This document shows positions 1 to 12,850 of a stretch of 64,000 nucleotides of DNA, one piece after another. The translations under genes and the position numbers were made by a program. Source of the DNA: Paguma larvata (taxonomy: Eukaryota; Chordata; Mammalia; Carnivora; Viverridae); NCBI GenBank assembly GCA_030068075.1, contig CM057839.1, forward strand, positions 46,652,960-46,716,959, written 5' to 3'. The first letter of the stretch is position 1; the number at the start of each line of letters is the position of its first letter. The notes beneath the pieces were generated by a model. It was given only the letters and a program-made list of their open reading frames with translations, was not told the origin of the DNA and did not search any database.

Positions 1-868
1 CAAAGTATATTTGGATCTATGTCCACTTTGCTCATGAATAACATGGTGAATTCAATTCACTGAAAGTGAATGACTTTTAAATAAACTTGTTTCACAGGGT
101 TAAAAACTGGAATAGAAGTAAGAAATGACAAAGAATAGTATACTTCACTTACTTATTGGTTGTTTTATTTTCTTCAGTAATATGTCATTTTTTTCTTTTT
201 CTTTTTTTTTCTTCTCTCTCTCTCGCGCTTTTTAAATTATGTTTTGACTGGCATTGCTCTGATATCCTGGACAACTGCTGCCAAACTTGCCCAAAGCAAA
301 ATTTTTCTAACTACCAATTGAGTTTTTAATGTTTTGTTTTTTTGTGTTAGCATTGTTAAAATCACTAAATTTTCTAACAAAACATTCCAGTGGGCTATAG
401 TTATTTGCCCTGCCAAACAGTCTGCCCTAGCAAAGATCTCTCTGGTTTCATAATATTTTGAAGTAAGTAGGCATTTTAAAGGCAAATATGTTATGATCAT
501 GGTTAAAACTAGATGTAAAGAATAAAACTAAATATTTAATTGCATAAAACCCAATCAACTAGAAGGTACTATGTGCTCGTACTTGCTTGCTGTCTCTCTC
601 TTTCAATCTTTCTGTGAAGAGCCCAACTATCACTGAGTGAAAGAAAAATCCACTAAGAACACATATGCTAGCATGATATTTCTTGTTGTATACATATTAA
701 GGAGAGGTTAATTTAGAAACAAACAAAAAAAGTTTATCTGTGGCATTATTAATTTAATTACAAACATGAACTTGTATTTCCCCAAATTATTATCAGACTC
801 ACACAGTATAAAATTGCTAAAGCCTAATTGTCCCTATAAAGTGTAGATGTAAAAGAATTTTTCTCTAT
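1..868. other. unassigned AT-rich sequence
   Basis: No repeat family, exon or RNA gene is recognised here. There is a pyrimidine-rich run near 185-232 ending in a short CT repeat and a second short CT run near 590-605. Open frames are short and show no protein-like composition. Confidence 0.5.
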
Positions 869-1071
869 TTTTAAATTAAAAAAATGTTTATTTTTGAGAC
901 AGAGCACAAGCGGAGGGAGGGGCAGACAGAGAAGGAGACACAGTCTGAAGCAGGCTCCAGGCTCTGAGCTGTCAGCACAGAGCTTGACGTGGGGCTTGAA
1001 CTCACAAACCTTGAGATCATGACCTGAATCGAAGTCAGATGCTTAAGTGACTGAGCCACCCAGGTGTCCCT
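869..1071 (-). mobile_element. SINEC_Fc-type tRNA-derived SINE
   Basis: Full-length antisense copy. The A/T tail lies at the low-coordinate end, followed by the GA-rich stretch, the conserved 'CAGGCTCCAGGCTCTGAGC' block, the degraded B box, and the tRNA head ending in 'CACCCAGGTGTCCC'. An imperfect TSD of about 13 bp (TGTAAAAGAATTT at 848 against TGTAAAACAATTT at 1071) marks the ends. It is diverged, so not a very recent insertion. Confidence 0.93.
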
Positions 1072-1254
1072 GTAAAACAATTTCTAAAAAATTGTTTCAC
1101 CATTTAAAAAGCCTGATTTTTTAGCATTTGTACAGATCCCTGGAATGAAAACTGAATTTTAAGACAATATAAATATGAATGCATTTTTGCTGTCTAAATA
1201 CAAAGGATAGTTCTGGATATAATTTGTATTTTTTACTTGTTTTTACTTTGTCTT

Positions 1255-4200
1255 TTTTAATTTTTATTTTAATTCTAATGTAGTTTAGTGTCATATGAGT
1301 CTCAGGTGTATGATATAGCGATTCAACAATTGTATCATGTGCCCATCAAGATGAGTGTACTATTAATCCCCTTCACCTGTTTGAATCATACCCCCACTGG
1401 TAACCATCTGTTCTCTCTAGATAAGAGTAATTTTCTTGGTTTTTATCTTGTTCTTTTTTTCCTTTGTTTGCTTCGTTTCTTAAATTTCACATATGAGTGA
1501 AACCATATAATATTTGTCCTTCTCTGATTGGCTTATTTTGCTTATCGTTGTACTCTATATCCATCTTGCAAAAGGAAAGATTTTATTTTTTTATGGCTGA
1601 ATAGTATTTCAGTATATAAACATACCATTTTTTTAATCTATTGATGGAGACTCAGGCTGCTTCCATAATGCGACTATTGTCAATAATGCTTCATAAACAT
1701 AGGGGTGCATATATCCCTTTGAATTAGTGTTTTTGTATTCTTTGGGCAAATACCCAATAGTGAGAGTACTGGATCATATGGTAGTTTTATATTTAATATT
1801 TTGAGGAACCTCCATACCTATGTCTTCCACTGGTTGCACCAGTTTGCATTCCCACTATCTCTGCACAAAAGTTTTTTTTCTCTACATTCTTACCAATACC
1901 TGTTTTGTCACTTTTTTATTTTAGCCATTCTGAGAAGTGAGGTGATATCTGATTGGGGTATTGATTTGCATTTCCCTGATGATGAGTGATGTTGAGCATC
2001 TTTTCATGTGTCTGTTGTCCATCCGAATGTCTTCTTTCAAGAAGCATCTGTTCATGTCTTCTGCCCATATTTTTTACTGGATTATTTTTTTGGCTGTTGA
2101 GTGTGTAAGATCTTTATATATTTTGGATACTAAGCCTTTATCAGATAGGCCATTGGCAAATATTTTCTTCTATTCCATAGATTTTCTTTTAGTTTTCTTG
2201 ATTATTTCCTTTGCTGTGTAGAAACATTTTATATTGATGTAATCCTAACAGTTAATGTTTGCTTTTGTTTCCCTTGCCTTAGGAGACATACCTAGAAAGA
2301 TATTGCAGTAGCTGATCTTAAAAAAAAATACTGCCTCTGTTCTCTTTTAGCATTTTCCTGGTTTCAGGTCTCACATTTAGGTCATTAATCTATTTCGAGT
2401 TTATATTTGTATATGGTATAGAAAGTGTTCCAGTTTCATTCTTTTGCATGTAGCTGTTCAGTTTTGTTGAAAAGACTATAATTTCCATTGCATATTCTTT
2501 CCTCCTTTGTTGAAGATTAAATGACCATAAGCTGTGGGCTTATTTCTAGGCTTTTTATTCTGTTCCCCTGATCTATGTGTCTATTTTTGTGCCAGAATTA
2601 CATTGTTTAGATTACTGCAGCTTTGTAATATAACCTGATGTCTACAATTGTGATATCTCCAATTTTATTTTTCCTTTCCAAGTTTGCTTTGGCTACCTGG
2701 AGTCTTCTCTGGTTCCACACAAGTTTTAGGAATATTTGTTTTAATTCTGTGAAAAATATTTTGGTACATTTGATAGGCATTGCCTTACATCTATAGATTG
2801 CATTCAGTAGTATGGGACATTGCACCAATATTTCTTCCAATCTATGAGCATGGAATATATTTCCATTTGTTTGTACTGTCTTCAATTTCTTTTATTGATG
2901 TTTTATACTTTTCAAAGTGCAGGTCTTTCACCTTTCATTAAGTTTATTCTAGATATTTTATGATTTCTGGTACAATTTTAAATTGAATGGTTTTCTTAAT
3001 TTCTCTTTCTGCTGCTTCATTATTAGTGTATAGAAACACACTGTACATTGATTTTGTATACTCTGATCTTAGTGAATTCATTTATCAGTTCTAGTAGCTG
3101 TTTGGTAGAGTCTTTAGGGTTTTGTATGTATTGCATCGTATCATCTGCAGATAATGACACTTTTAGTTCTTCCTTACTAATGTTGATGCCTTTTATGGCT
3201 TTTTCTTGTCTGATTGTTGTGGCTAGGACATCTGGTACTGTGTTGAATAAAAGTGGTGAGAGAGGACATCCATGTCTTATTCCTGACCTCGGGAAAACCT
3301 CTCAGCTTTTGCCCATTGAGTATGATGTTAACTGTGGGTTTTTCATAGATGACTTTTATCATGGTGAGGTAGGTTCCCTCTAACCCTCTTTGTTGAGGAG
3401 TTTTTATCATGAATTGATGTTGTACTTAGTCAAATATTCTTTCTGCATCTATTGAAATGATCATATGGTTTTTTCAGCCTTTCTCTTATTGATATAATGT
3501 ATTTGTGTTCTTCAGATATATTGGCATGTTGCTTTCTTTTTTGTATATCTTTAGTTGGTTTTGGTAGCAGGGTAATGCTGGCCCCATAGAATGAATTGGG
3601 AAGCTTTCCTTCCTCTTCTAGTTTTGGAATAGTTTGAGATGAATGGGTATTAAATCTTCTTTAAATGTTTGGTAGAATTCACCTGTGAAAGCATCTGGTC
3701 CTGAACTTGTGTTTATGAAAGTTTTTTTGATTACTGATTCAATTTCACTAATGGTAATACGTCTGTTCAGATTGTCTATTTCTTCAGTTTTGGTAGGTGA
3801 TATGTTTCTAGGAATTTATCGATTTCTTGGCATATAATTTTTCACAGTATTCTCTTACAATCTTTTGTATTTCTGTGGTGTCAATTGTTATTTCTCTTCT
3901 TTCATTTCTGATTTTGTTTATTCAAGTCCTCCTTCTACCTCCCCCACCCTCTGCCTCTCTTGTGTGTCTGGCTATAGGTTTATCAATATTTTCTTTCTTT
4001 TCAAATAACTAACTCCTGGTTGCATTTATCTGTTCTTTTTTTTTTTTTTTTTAGTTTGTATTTTGTGTATTTCTGCTCTAACCTTTATTATTTTCTTCCT
4101 TCACTGTTTGGGGTTTTGTTTGTTCTTTTTCCTTTAGCTAATCTGGGTGTAAGGTCAGATTGTTTTTGTTTTGTTGTTTCATTTAAAGCCCTTCTTTCCT

Positions 4201-7160
4201 AGTTTATTTTCTGTTTGAATGATGCATGCATTGATGCAAGTAGGATGTGAAGTCCCCTGCTATTATTGTATTACTATTGATTACTTCCTTTATGTTTGTT
4301 AATTGTTGTTTTGTGTATTTGGGTGCTTTCATGTTTGGTACGTAACTATTTACAATAGTTAAATCTTCTTATTGGATTTTTCCACTCATGATTTTGTAGT
4401 GTCCTCTTGTTACAGACTTTGTTTTAAAGTCTATTTTGTCTGATACGTATATTGCTACTACAGCTTTATTTGCACTTCCATTTGCCTGGTAAATCCTCTC
4501 TGTGCCTTCACTTTAAAGCTTCATGTGTTTTTAGGTCTGAAATGAGTTTCTTGTTGGCAGCATAAAGATGGGTTTGCTTTTTTATTCATTCTATCACCCT
4601 TTATCTTTTAACTGAAGCTTTCGTCCATTTACATTCAAAGTAATTATGAATAGATATGGACTTATTGCCATTTTCTTGTTTTATAGTTATTTTTTTGTAG
4701 TTCTTCTTTGTTCCTTTCTTTTTTTTCTCTCCTCTCACAGTTTGCTTGCTTTCTTTAGTGATATGCACAAAACAAACAGAAAGAAATCTAACTATATCTA
4801 TTATTGGTTTTTGATATGTCATTATCATTTTTTATATTTATATATTGCATATAACAGTGTGTACTAAGTCGGTGGTTGCTTAAGTTTAACCCATTCTGAA
4901 AGCATTGAAGTTTTAATCTTCTTCTTCCTACACTTTAGGTATATGGTGTTATACTTTATATCATTTTGTGAATCTTTTGACCGAATTTTGTAGATATAAG
5001 TAATGTTACTGTTTTTGTGCTTCCTACTTTTCTTATTCTTGTTTATGGTCTTTTCTTTCCATTCAGAGTCCTCTTTAATGTTTCTTGTAGGGCTGGGTTA
5101 ATGGTTATGGATTCCCCTAACTTTTGTTTGGGGAACTTTTTATCTCTCCTTCTATTCTGAATTATGATCTTGCTGAATAGAGTATTCTTTGCTGAAGATT
5201 TTTTTCTTTCAGCACTTTTAATATATCCTGTCATTCTGACCTAAAATGTTTCTGCTGAAAATTAAGCTGATAGTTTTATGGGGTTTCCCTTGTATGTAAC
5301 TTGCTGGTTTTCAATTTTTCTCTTCATCACTTTATCATGCCATTTTAATTACTACATGTCTTGATGCAGGGTTGATTTTATTGGGGGCTGTCTGTACTTC
5401 TTGAATTTGAATTTCTGTTTCCTTTTCCAGATTTGGGAAACTTTCAGATATTATTTTTTCAAATGAATTTTTTCCCCCTTTTCACTCTCTTCTTCCAGGA
5501 TCCTTTTTATGTCAATGTTATTATACTTTATTGTGTCCATGACTTCCCTTAATCAATTCTTGTATTTTATTTATTTTTTTTTTCTGTTCAGCTATATTTC
5601 TTTCTCTTACTCTGTTCTCCAGGTCATTGATCCATTATTTATTTCCCCCCAGTGTATTTTTAATTTCAATTGTTGAGTTCTTTACCTATGCTTGGTTCTT
5701 TTTTATGTTTCTGTTTGTTGAGGGTTTTGCTGAGATCTTTCACTCTTTTTTCAAGTCCATTGAGTATCTTTATGACCATTACTTTTTGTCTTACTCTTGT
5801 GTCTATGTGTTAGGAAAATCAGCTACATCTTTTGCTCTTGAAAGTAGTGGCCTTATGAAGAAGATATCCTTTTGTGTTCTGCAGTTCAATGTCCCCTGTT
5901 CACCAGAACCTGGCACTTGAAGCTTGTCTCCAAGGTATGTTGTGTGTCCCCTATATCTGTGGCTAAGCTGTGTTTGGCTTCAGTCCAGTCATGTGCAATA
6001 ACTCTCTGCCTGTTGTGGGCAGGGTTTTGTCCCTGTATTGTTAATGGGCTAGTCTGGGCCACGTTGGACTCGAGGGGGAACAGACCAGGTAATTACAATA
6101 GATGTGGTCACAGAGAACTGCAAGGTACTCTCTCTGTATTGTTCCCTGAGAATCCTTCATTGGGGGGTGGGGCCTGCAGTCCGATAGATGTATGCCCCCA
6201 GTCTACTTCTGGGCCATAGTCAGCTGCTGTGTGTGCCCTTATTAGGGCTGCTCTCACACTGCCATGCTTGCGGCACCACTTCGAATGGGCTACTGCCAAA
6301 GGCAGTATGGGGCAGTCAGCAAGAGAGGGCAGATTCAGGGTACATAGTGTTACCAAGGTTTGTGCGGTTCTGCTTGTGGAAGGGGATCTGTAGCAGCTTT
6401 AGAGAACTCCTGGTGAGGGAAAGCTTGGAGAAAGAGGGTCTGCAGAAGAGCACATGGCCAAGACACAGTTAGCCAGCTAAGTGGAGACCGTTCATACTGG
6501 TTCCCACAGGTGGCCATGTATTTAGACTGGGAGGGAAATGGCACTCATTTACTCTTTAAAAGTCTCTTGAATATCCCTGCCCCTCCAGCATCAGTTCTGA
6601 GATTAGTAAGTAAACCTCCTTACCTTATACCTAGGGCATTTTTCAAACTGCTATCTCTAGAATGTACCTCAAACAGGTCATTTTTTAAGTGCAGGGACAC
6701 AATTTCCTGTCACCCTAGACTCTTTCCAAGTCTAGTCCACTGATTTTGAACGTTTCAGGTGTTAAGCCCCAGTAATTGTCATAACCCACAAAGTTAAGCC
6801 CCTCTGTTTTTCAAAGCCAAATGTTAGGGGGGATTTGTCTTCCTAGTGTGAATTCCGGATGCCTGGAGTCCCTGATATTAGCTCTACTCTTCTCCCTGCT
6901 CTGTGCTTTCAATGTCCTTCCTTCTCTCTTCTTCCTACAGACAGACTCACAGGTCAGTTTATTTCCTGACCACATTTCCAACCTTCCTACCTTTTTCGAT
7001 GTGGCATCTTCTTTACATTAACTGTGGGAGTCAGTTCTGCCAGTTTTGGGTGGGTCATTTTTTGGGTTATTTACACTGATATGGGTGTTACCTTAGTATA
7101 TCCATGGGATGTGGTAAGCTTAAGATCCTTCTACTCTGCCATCTTCCTTGGAGTTCTCCT
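1255..7160 (-). mobile_element. near-full-length carnivore L1 (LINE-1), antisense, decayed
   Basis: A single long antisense LINE-1 of about 5.9 kb. The high-coordinate end (about 6500-7160) is the GC-richer 5' region, beginning on the minus strand with 'AGGAGAACTCCAAGGAAG'. Then come an ORF1/inter-ORF region (about 5000-5900), the ORF2 endonuclease start (about 4650), reverse transcriptase (motif at 3141-3152) and ORF2 C-terminus (to about 1500). A short 3'UTR and A-rich tail (T-rich on this strand) lie at 1240-1280. All frames are broken by stops and indels, so it cannot move. I could not find a clear TSD, so the end positions may be off by tens of bases. The subfamily is not assigned; inter-ORF wording resembles older L1M elements while the 5' end resembles the copy at 23873. 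Confidence 0.92.
1500..4660 (-). pseudogene. L1 ORF2 remnant (endonuclease/reverse transcriptase)
   Basis: Minus-strand remnant of L1 ORF2, which in live elements encodes the endonuclease and reverse transcriptase used for target-primed reverse transcription. Recognisable pieces in order are: an endonuclease start with 'ITLNVNG' near 4655; the RT active-site region at 3141-3152, reading S-A-D-D instead of the usual F-A-D-D, so the two catalytic aspartates survive but the preceding residue has changed; and the C-terminal 'AIKK'-type segment near 1600. About 3.2 kb remains of a usual 3.8 kb. Many stops and frameshifts split it into frames under 100 codons. It is not functional. Confidence 0.85.
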
Positions 7161-7361
7161 AAAAAGAATATTTTTTTAAATAATGTATTTTCATAAATGA
7201 AATGATAAATGAATCAATATCATTTGTATAATCTCGATAATAGTAATCGGACATTATAAAACAACCTATTCTCAACAATTTCCTTTTCCTTCCTTTTCTT
7301 TCCTGACTACTCTAGGAAATATAAAAGCTTCTCTAAAAGTGGTATTGCATTCATTATGTAT

Positions 7362-7801
7362 TACAGGCATACCTTAGAGATAGTGTGGGTTTGGTTCCAG
7401 ACTGCTGCAGTAAAGTGGGTCAAATAATTTTTTTTTGATTTTCTATTGTTTAGAAAGTTATGTTTACACCATACTGCAGTCTATTAAGTGTGCATCAGTT
7501 TGCCAAAAAATTTACATACCTTAATTTAAAAATACTCTTTACTAAAATATATTAATCATTATCTGATATTTCAGTGAGTCATAGTAACAGATCAACATAA
7601 CAAATATAATAATGAAAAATTTGAAATATTGTGATAATTACCAAACTACAACATTGAAAAAATTAAATGAACAAATGCTATTGGAAAAATGGCACTGATA
7701 GACTTGTTCAGTGCAGGGTTGCCATAACATTTAATTTATAAAAAATGCAATAGCTATGAAACACAACAAAGCCAAGCTAAGCAAAACAAGGTATAACCGT
7801 A
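7362..7801. mobile_element. internally deleted Tigger1-family DNA transposon (non-autonomous)
   Basis: The left end 'TACAGGCATACCTTAGAGA' and right end 'AAGGTATAACCGTA' are the degenerate inverted termini of the pogo-like Tigger1 family (established family, TA target). About 210 bp of left-end sequence, including 'GGTTCCAGACTGCTGCAGT', joins directly near 7575 to about 220 bp of right-end sequence, including 'TTGAAATATTGTGATAATTACC'. The roughly 2 kb transposase region of an autonomous Tigger1 is absent. Carnivore genomes carry their own Tigger1 subfamily; I infer this is one of those copies. Confidence 0.88.
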
Positions 7802-8495
7802 TATGACTTTGTTTGCATTTATCTTCCCTGTTAAACCAGGATTTGTGTATGTTACTATAAACTTGAAGAAAAAATGAACACAAACATATGCTAACTACAT
7901 CATGCACACACAAAAATTTTGGCATGGACCTATATATTATCTCCATATATTAAACAACATATCTGTATAATAACACTGGTAGCAAACGAATTTGGGCCAT
8001 GATGGACACCTGTCCCATATAATAAATATTTTATGAGCAAAAATAAATAAATAAAATGAAATTTCAGTCCTTGATACTACTAAACAATCACCTATTCTTG
8101 GTGTGTTAAAATATACACACAAGTTACAGAAATAAAATTTTTTCTTGTACTATTTCTCCCCTCTCTGTGCCTTCGAGGTGAGAATAGATAGCAATACGTA
8201 CAGGTAGAGTATGTTAGTGATGTGCAGACTGAAAAGAGATAAATGGAGTTGCTATTTTAACTGCCTCTGAAGTATGCAAAATAAAGCCACTAATCCAGAA
8301 AGTATGAAGAGAATACTCAAACTACAGAAACTCTGAGATGCTATAAAATATAAATGATAGCTCATTTTTAGTCAAGTTAGTCTATTATAGATTGCCTGAC
8401 ATTGGGCATTTAGAATAGAAAAGCATGATAAGCTATTTTATTTTCCTGACTTACAGACAGTTCCATAAAATTCAAAAGCAATGTATTTGACACTG
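7802..8495. other. unassigned sequence
   Basis: AT-rich, no family recognised. Several short open frames on both strands have no protein-like features. It borders the tandem duplication at 8496. Confidence 0.5.
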
Positions 8496-8939
8496 ATAAT
8501 CACATAGGATGGTTACAAAACAAGAATATACTATTAAAAACGATTTTATAAAGAAATACACATGCAAGAGGCAACGCTTTGTCATCAGAATATACAACAC
8601 AATCTGTTTTGTCCATATTCTGATCCTTAAGATTCTCTTCCATACCCCTCCTCCCAACTAGCTATAAGTTTAGTAGATAAAAGTGGCAACTTAACTGGAA
8701 AGAATCAGGGGTTTACTATAATCACATAGGATGGTTACAAAACAAGAATATACTATTAAAAACGATTTTATAAAGAAATACACATGCAAGAGGCAACGCT
8801 TTGTCATCAGAATATACAACACAATCTGTTTTGTCCATATTCTGATCCTTAAGATTCTCTTCCATACCCCTCCTCCCAACTAGCTATAAGTTTAGTAGAT
8901 AAAAGTGGCAACTTAACTGGAAAGAATCAGGGGTTTACT
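8496..8939. repeat. perfect 222-bp head-to-tail tandem duplication
   Basis: Unit 1 spans 8496-8717 and unit 2 spans 8718-8939. Each starts 'ATAATCACATAGGATGG' and ends 'AGGGGTTTACT'. Reading both units through I find no difference over 222 bp. The base just left of each unit differs (G against T) and the sequence right of unit 2 differs, so the duplication boundaries are sharp. The unit is unique-looking sequence, not a known transposon. Perfect identity implies a recent event or an assembly artefact. The two identical short minus-strand open frames are a by-product. Confidence 0.97.
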
Positions 8940-11900
8940 TTGCTTGGATGAAAAACAGATTATATATTGCACATTAGATTTATATATTCCTTAGAATCTT
9001 GGGTTTGATGAGCTAGAAAAAGCATACTCCTCAATTTTATACATTAGATACAGACCTCCTCATGTTTGCCTCAGTAACATTTATAAGCACGGCATACCAT
9101 TCCTTTCAACAATCCATAAAAACTAGGACCGTCATTTAAGAATTTTATCTTTTTTTCTTTTTTAAGTAGGCTCTTTTCTCAGATTTTCAAACATCCCATT
9201 GCATGGCATGGGGAAACACAAATAACTTTGGCTTTAAAACCAGTAAACCCCATGTATGCTCCTTGCAATGCACAATGTAGCCATTTATTTTATGACATTT
9301 GTAAGTGAACATTATATGATGCTATCTCCAAATAGGAGTGTTTATAGAGCTGATGAAAGAGTAGAATGCAGACAGTTGGTAAACTGCCAATTAACAGAAC
9401 CAAAATATATTGAAAATGAAAGACTCCGAAGAGAGAATAATGATGACATGGATGAAAATAAATGCAATACCGTGTGATGTTTCAGATGTATAATTTTAAA
9501 TGAATGTAGAATCTCCTCTCATCCTTTATAATTTAAAGGTGGGTTAATTATTTTAAATGAAAGCTTTAAAAATATTAGATCTGTATTATCACATGTTAGC
9601 ATTTAAATATGAGAGTTATTAAGTCCATAGAAATAAAGGAAAATGAGCAATGAAATTAAGGATTATTATACAGTCCCTCTTATCTTCACCAGTTCTGTGT
9701 TTTATTCCGTGTGCCAGCCATTGGCATAGCTGGCGGCTAACTTGAAAATTTTTATGTAATGTTTATTTCTTGAAGAAATTATTATAAAATATATTATTTG
9801 CTAGTAGGAAATTCTCCTTATTCATATTTTAAAAACATCTTTAACCTTTACAACTCTATCTTTTCCCTACAATCTCAGCTGGAGCTGGATATTTATGAAA
9901 TTGTAGCTCATTAATATTAGGTGAAGGTTGATAAAAAAGGGATCTATTTGTCATGCTTCATCCTGATGTAAAATTAACATTATAATCACACATCACATAA
10001 CGGTGATGTTTAAAGGAACTATTTATCTGGTGATGTATCATTTCTAGTCATCTGTCACAAATGGTTTTCTTCAGCATAAATCGTAACTCCCCCAGTCCTC
10101 AAAACCTCTTGTCCATAAGTAGCATATTTGCCTATTACTCCCTGACTGACCTTTAAAAACTTCGATCCCTTTGTTGCTAAATTTAATGCTTCCCTAAATA
10201 TATTTATTATTTCCATATACTCGCTTAGTCTCCCCCAAAGTGTCTTTTGGAACCTACCCTGTTTTCTCAGTAAATTCTTTTGGCAGCTCATACTTTTGCT
10301 GTCAATCTCCTTTGACTTGCTAATACCAACTAAATGCCAAAGTACTTCAGATGATGCCATATTCAAAACTCCTTATTCCAAATAGAATATTCTTTTTTGT
10401 CCTTTTCAGGGTGAGTCTAATGAAGGAAATAAACTATACTTCAATATCCTTGATTACTTTAAAAAATTAGTGTTAGCATATACTCATTGTTCAACTAAAA
10501 AAAAGAAAAAAAGAACACTCACAGTCAACCTCTGCTGTAAATAATACTGAACCCACTTAGATTTTTGGAACACCTCGATTTCTCTTTTTCTTGTCAGTTA
10601 TCAATCCTAGATAAAATCATAACAAAATATATTAGTAAAGCAGCCTACATAACATATGAGGTTTAACAGAATAGAGAAGTCCTGATTTTTTTTTAAATCA
10701 AAATAATAAAAAGAAGAATTTTTGGGAAAAAAATTACCTTAATTTTATGAGTCTGGTTGAAGTTGAAAAGTAACCTCAGAAATAGAAAACGATAAATATA
10801 AAAGTAAGTATGTAAGTATAAAAGAGGTGCTTGAGATTTAAATTTTTAACTTAAATTAAGTTACCCTACTTAAACATAAGAACAAAAAGTCGGCAACTAT
10901 ATACACAGACTCATACAATAAATTAGGTATGGGAAAGCTATCCCTATTGGCCACAAGTATTTTAAATATTTTCTTTAATGGGCATATTGTTTGTAATAGA
11001 TGATCAAATCATATCATTTATTTGATAAAAAAAATTGAACTAAATTAAAATCCCTTTGATACAACTATATTTTCTCATAATTTGAAATTATTAAATACAT
11101 CAAAAGATCAAAAGAACTGATTTCTAGATTCAGGTATATTTCTGGGAATTTCTGAGGTCATCCTTGGCCTTTCTGAAAATATAGGATCATCCTAATAATG
11201 TTGTCCCTTTAGTCCTACAGTCTGATGATACTATTTTTCCAGTTCCTCATTCCTTCATAATCTTTGAAATAATCTAAAATTCAGGAAAATAGAGCTTTGG
11301 TAATAATAAAACTATCACTGTTTATAACATTATTTCATTTGTAAGAGCTGAAAGATACTTTTCGGTTATGTGATTTGTGACACAAATTGAAGGAGATGAA
11401 AAAATGAGATATAAGACATTAGAATAATTAAACTTTTGCTTATGTGTTGGTTCGACTTTGTTTTGGGGTACTATAATTATTAAATTTAGAGACAATAGTA
11501 ATTAGAGAGATGTGACCTAAGTAAACTATCTCCACACATGACTCTATACATGGACTCAAAATGAATTATTATATCTATGTTGACAGTGCAGGTATTTGTG
11601 TTTCTCATCATATTTCTATTTGATTATATGACCAACTACCAATGCATCTACCTCAGCTTAGGCTCTATTCTTAGATTTAGACCTAAGGGTTATATGTAGG
11701 TAAACTTTTAATTACTCTTGGAATTTCTAGTCCTGTTATACGCTATTCTGAGGACAATTGGCTACTATTGCCTTTTTAGTCATGTTACTTCCCACTTGAA
11801 TTTAGGGAACCAGTTGACCTCCTCACTCATATTGCCCATAGATTATTAAAATCAATTGGCCATAACATAATTATTCAAAATGTGAACCAGTTTCCATCTT

Positions 11901-12561
11901 GACTACACATAGTCAAAAAACAGCAGGATACTGTTGTTGAATTGTTTTCCCAACTATCAGTGGGGTTCAATTAATATATGTAATTATATAGGAGAAAGGA
12001 AAAAAAAATGCTCACAGATTTCTCTCAAAGCCTGGCTCTTTGCCTCCAATGCAAGGTTGAGTGAGAAATATGGCAGTCAGCCAAACTGTCCTTCTTCCAA
12101 AATCAACCACAATAGAATCTGCTGGATTGAAATAGAACATTAGGAGTTTAGTTTGGCACTCAGTACTCTCGGCCAGTTCTATATTTGTGACATGATTTAC
12201 TGGGCCAATCGCCCAAAGAAGCTCTGTGTCTAGTTGCCCAGTTTTGAAATACAGAGAAGAGTTCATGACCACCATGCTTTGTAAACCTACATTTCTGAAA
12301 ATTATGTTTCTTTATTTAAAAAGGCTGTGAGATAGCCAGATGTGTGTATTGGGGAAAATCAACCATTTTGTGAAAAGGCTTTTGTGCACAATTTCTAAAA
12401 ACCATCAGTATCACTTGAATTGGTTACACATTGCTTTCTGGCAGAGTAATTTCTGTTTTTATATGGTTGGCTAAAAATGATCAGCACTGAAATTTCATTC
12501 AAAGATTCTACAAATGTATCATTAGTGATATTGTGTTTTATTAAATATGCTGTTAGGAAAA
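8940..12561. other. long unassigned AT-rich stretch
   Basis: About 3.6 kb with no repeat family I can name, apart from short A- or T-rich runs. No splice-flanked exon stands out. A 103-codon minus-strand open frame at 10055-10366 is listed separately. The lack of young repeats suggests old unique sequence, but I cannot test conservation. Confidence 0.45.
10055..10366 (-). other. unidentified 103-codon open frame
   Basis: Open from an ATG at 10366 down to a stop at 10055 on the minus strand. The translation is hydrophilic and mixed in composition, without low-complexity runs, and unlike the T-rich hydrophobic frames elsewhere in the window. It is not recognised as any family. It has no clear splice signals or poly(A) context, and no flanking frame continues it. 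It may be chance in AT-rich DNA or a remnant of something old. Confidence refers to it being a real coding remnant. Confidence 0.12.
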
Positions 12562-12725
12562 CCATGTGGCCCAGTGGAAAGAACATGAACTTTGTGTCAG
12601 GTTTGAATCCAGATTTGTTCAGGTACTTGCTGTGAAGGAATGACCAAATTTACTACCTAAATTTCTCAAGATTTACTTTTCTAACCCTCTGTAAGATTGG
12701 TAGGATTTTATGAGTTAATCTATGG
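12562..12725 (+). mobile_element. MIR fragment
   Basis: Old mammalian SINE. The order of sequence matches the MIR consensus: 'CCCAGTGGAAAGAACATG', then the 'GGTTTGAATCC' B-box-like core, the 'TACTTGCTGTG' segment, and 'ATGAGTTAATC' near the end. It is strongly diverged, as expected for MIR. Confidence 0.75.
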
Positions 12726-12751
12726 ACACCCTGACAACAACATCCCATGAG

Positions 12752-12850
12752 CTATTGTTACTTTACCCCATTTTTAAACTAAGAAAATTAAAGCTTCAGT
12801 AACTTCTTCATGGTCAGAAAGGAGACAGGTTGCCAAGCTCATGTTTCAAT
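12752..12850 (-). mobile_element. MIR fragment, antisense
   Basis: Reads as the reverse of the MIR core: 'TTACTTTACCCCATTTTTAAA' followed by an 'AAGAAAATTAAAGC' segment and 'GTAACTTCTTCATGGTCAG'. These match 'TTACCCCATTTTACAGA...GAGGTTAAG...ACTTGCCCAAGGTCA' of MIR antisense. Only 26 bp from the sense MIR fragment, so the pair may be two insertions or a rearranged one. Confidence 0.65.

Noticed and set aside
3048..3383. 111-codon plus-strand frame
   Set aside because: Antisense to the L1 RT domain; the true L1 reading is on the minus strand.
5872..6219. 115-codon plus-strand frame with Cys/Leu-rich start
   Set aside because: Antisense to the L1 5' region; composition reflects GC-richer L1 UTR.
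8472..8879. Two nearly identical minus-strand small proteins in tandem
   Set aside because: They result from the 222-bp DNA duplication; the frame shows no codon-level sign of selection.
8496..8939. CRISPR-like or satellite array
   Set aside because: Only two long direct units with no spacers; the host is a mammal.
9256..9477. 73-codon plus-strand frame with charged C-terminus
   Set aside because: Short, unrecognised and without supporting signals; consistent with chance.
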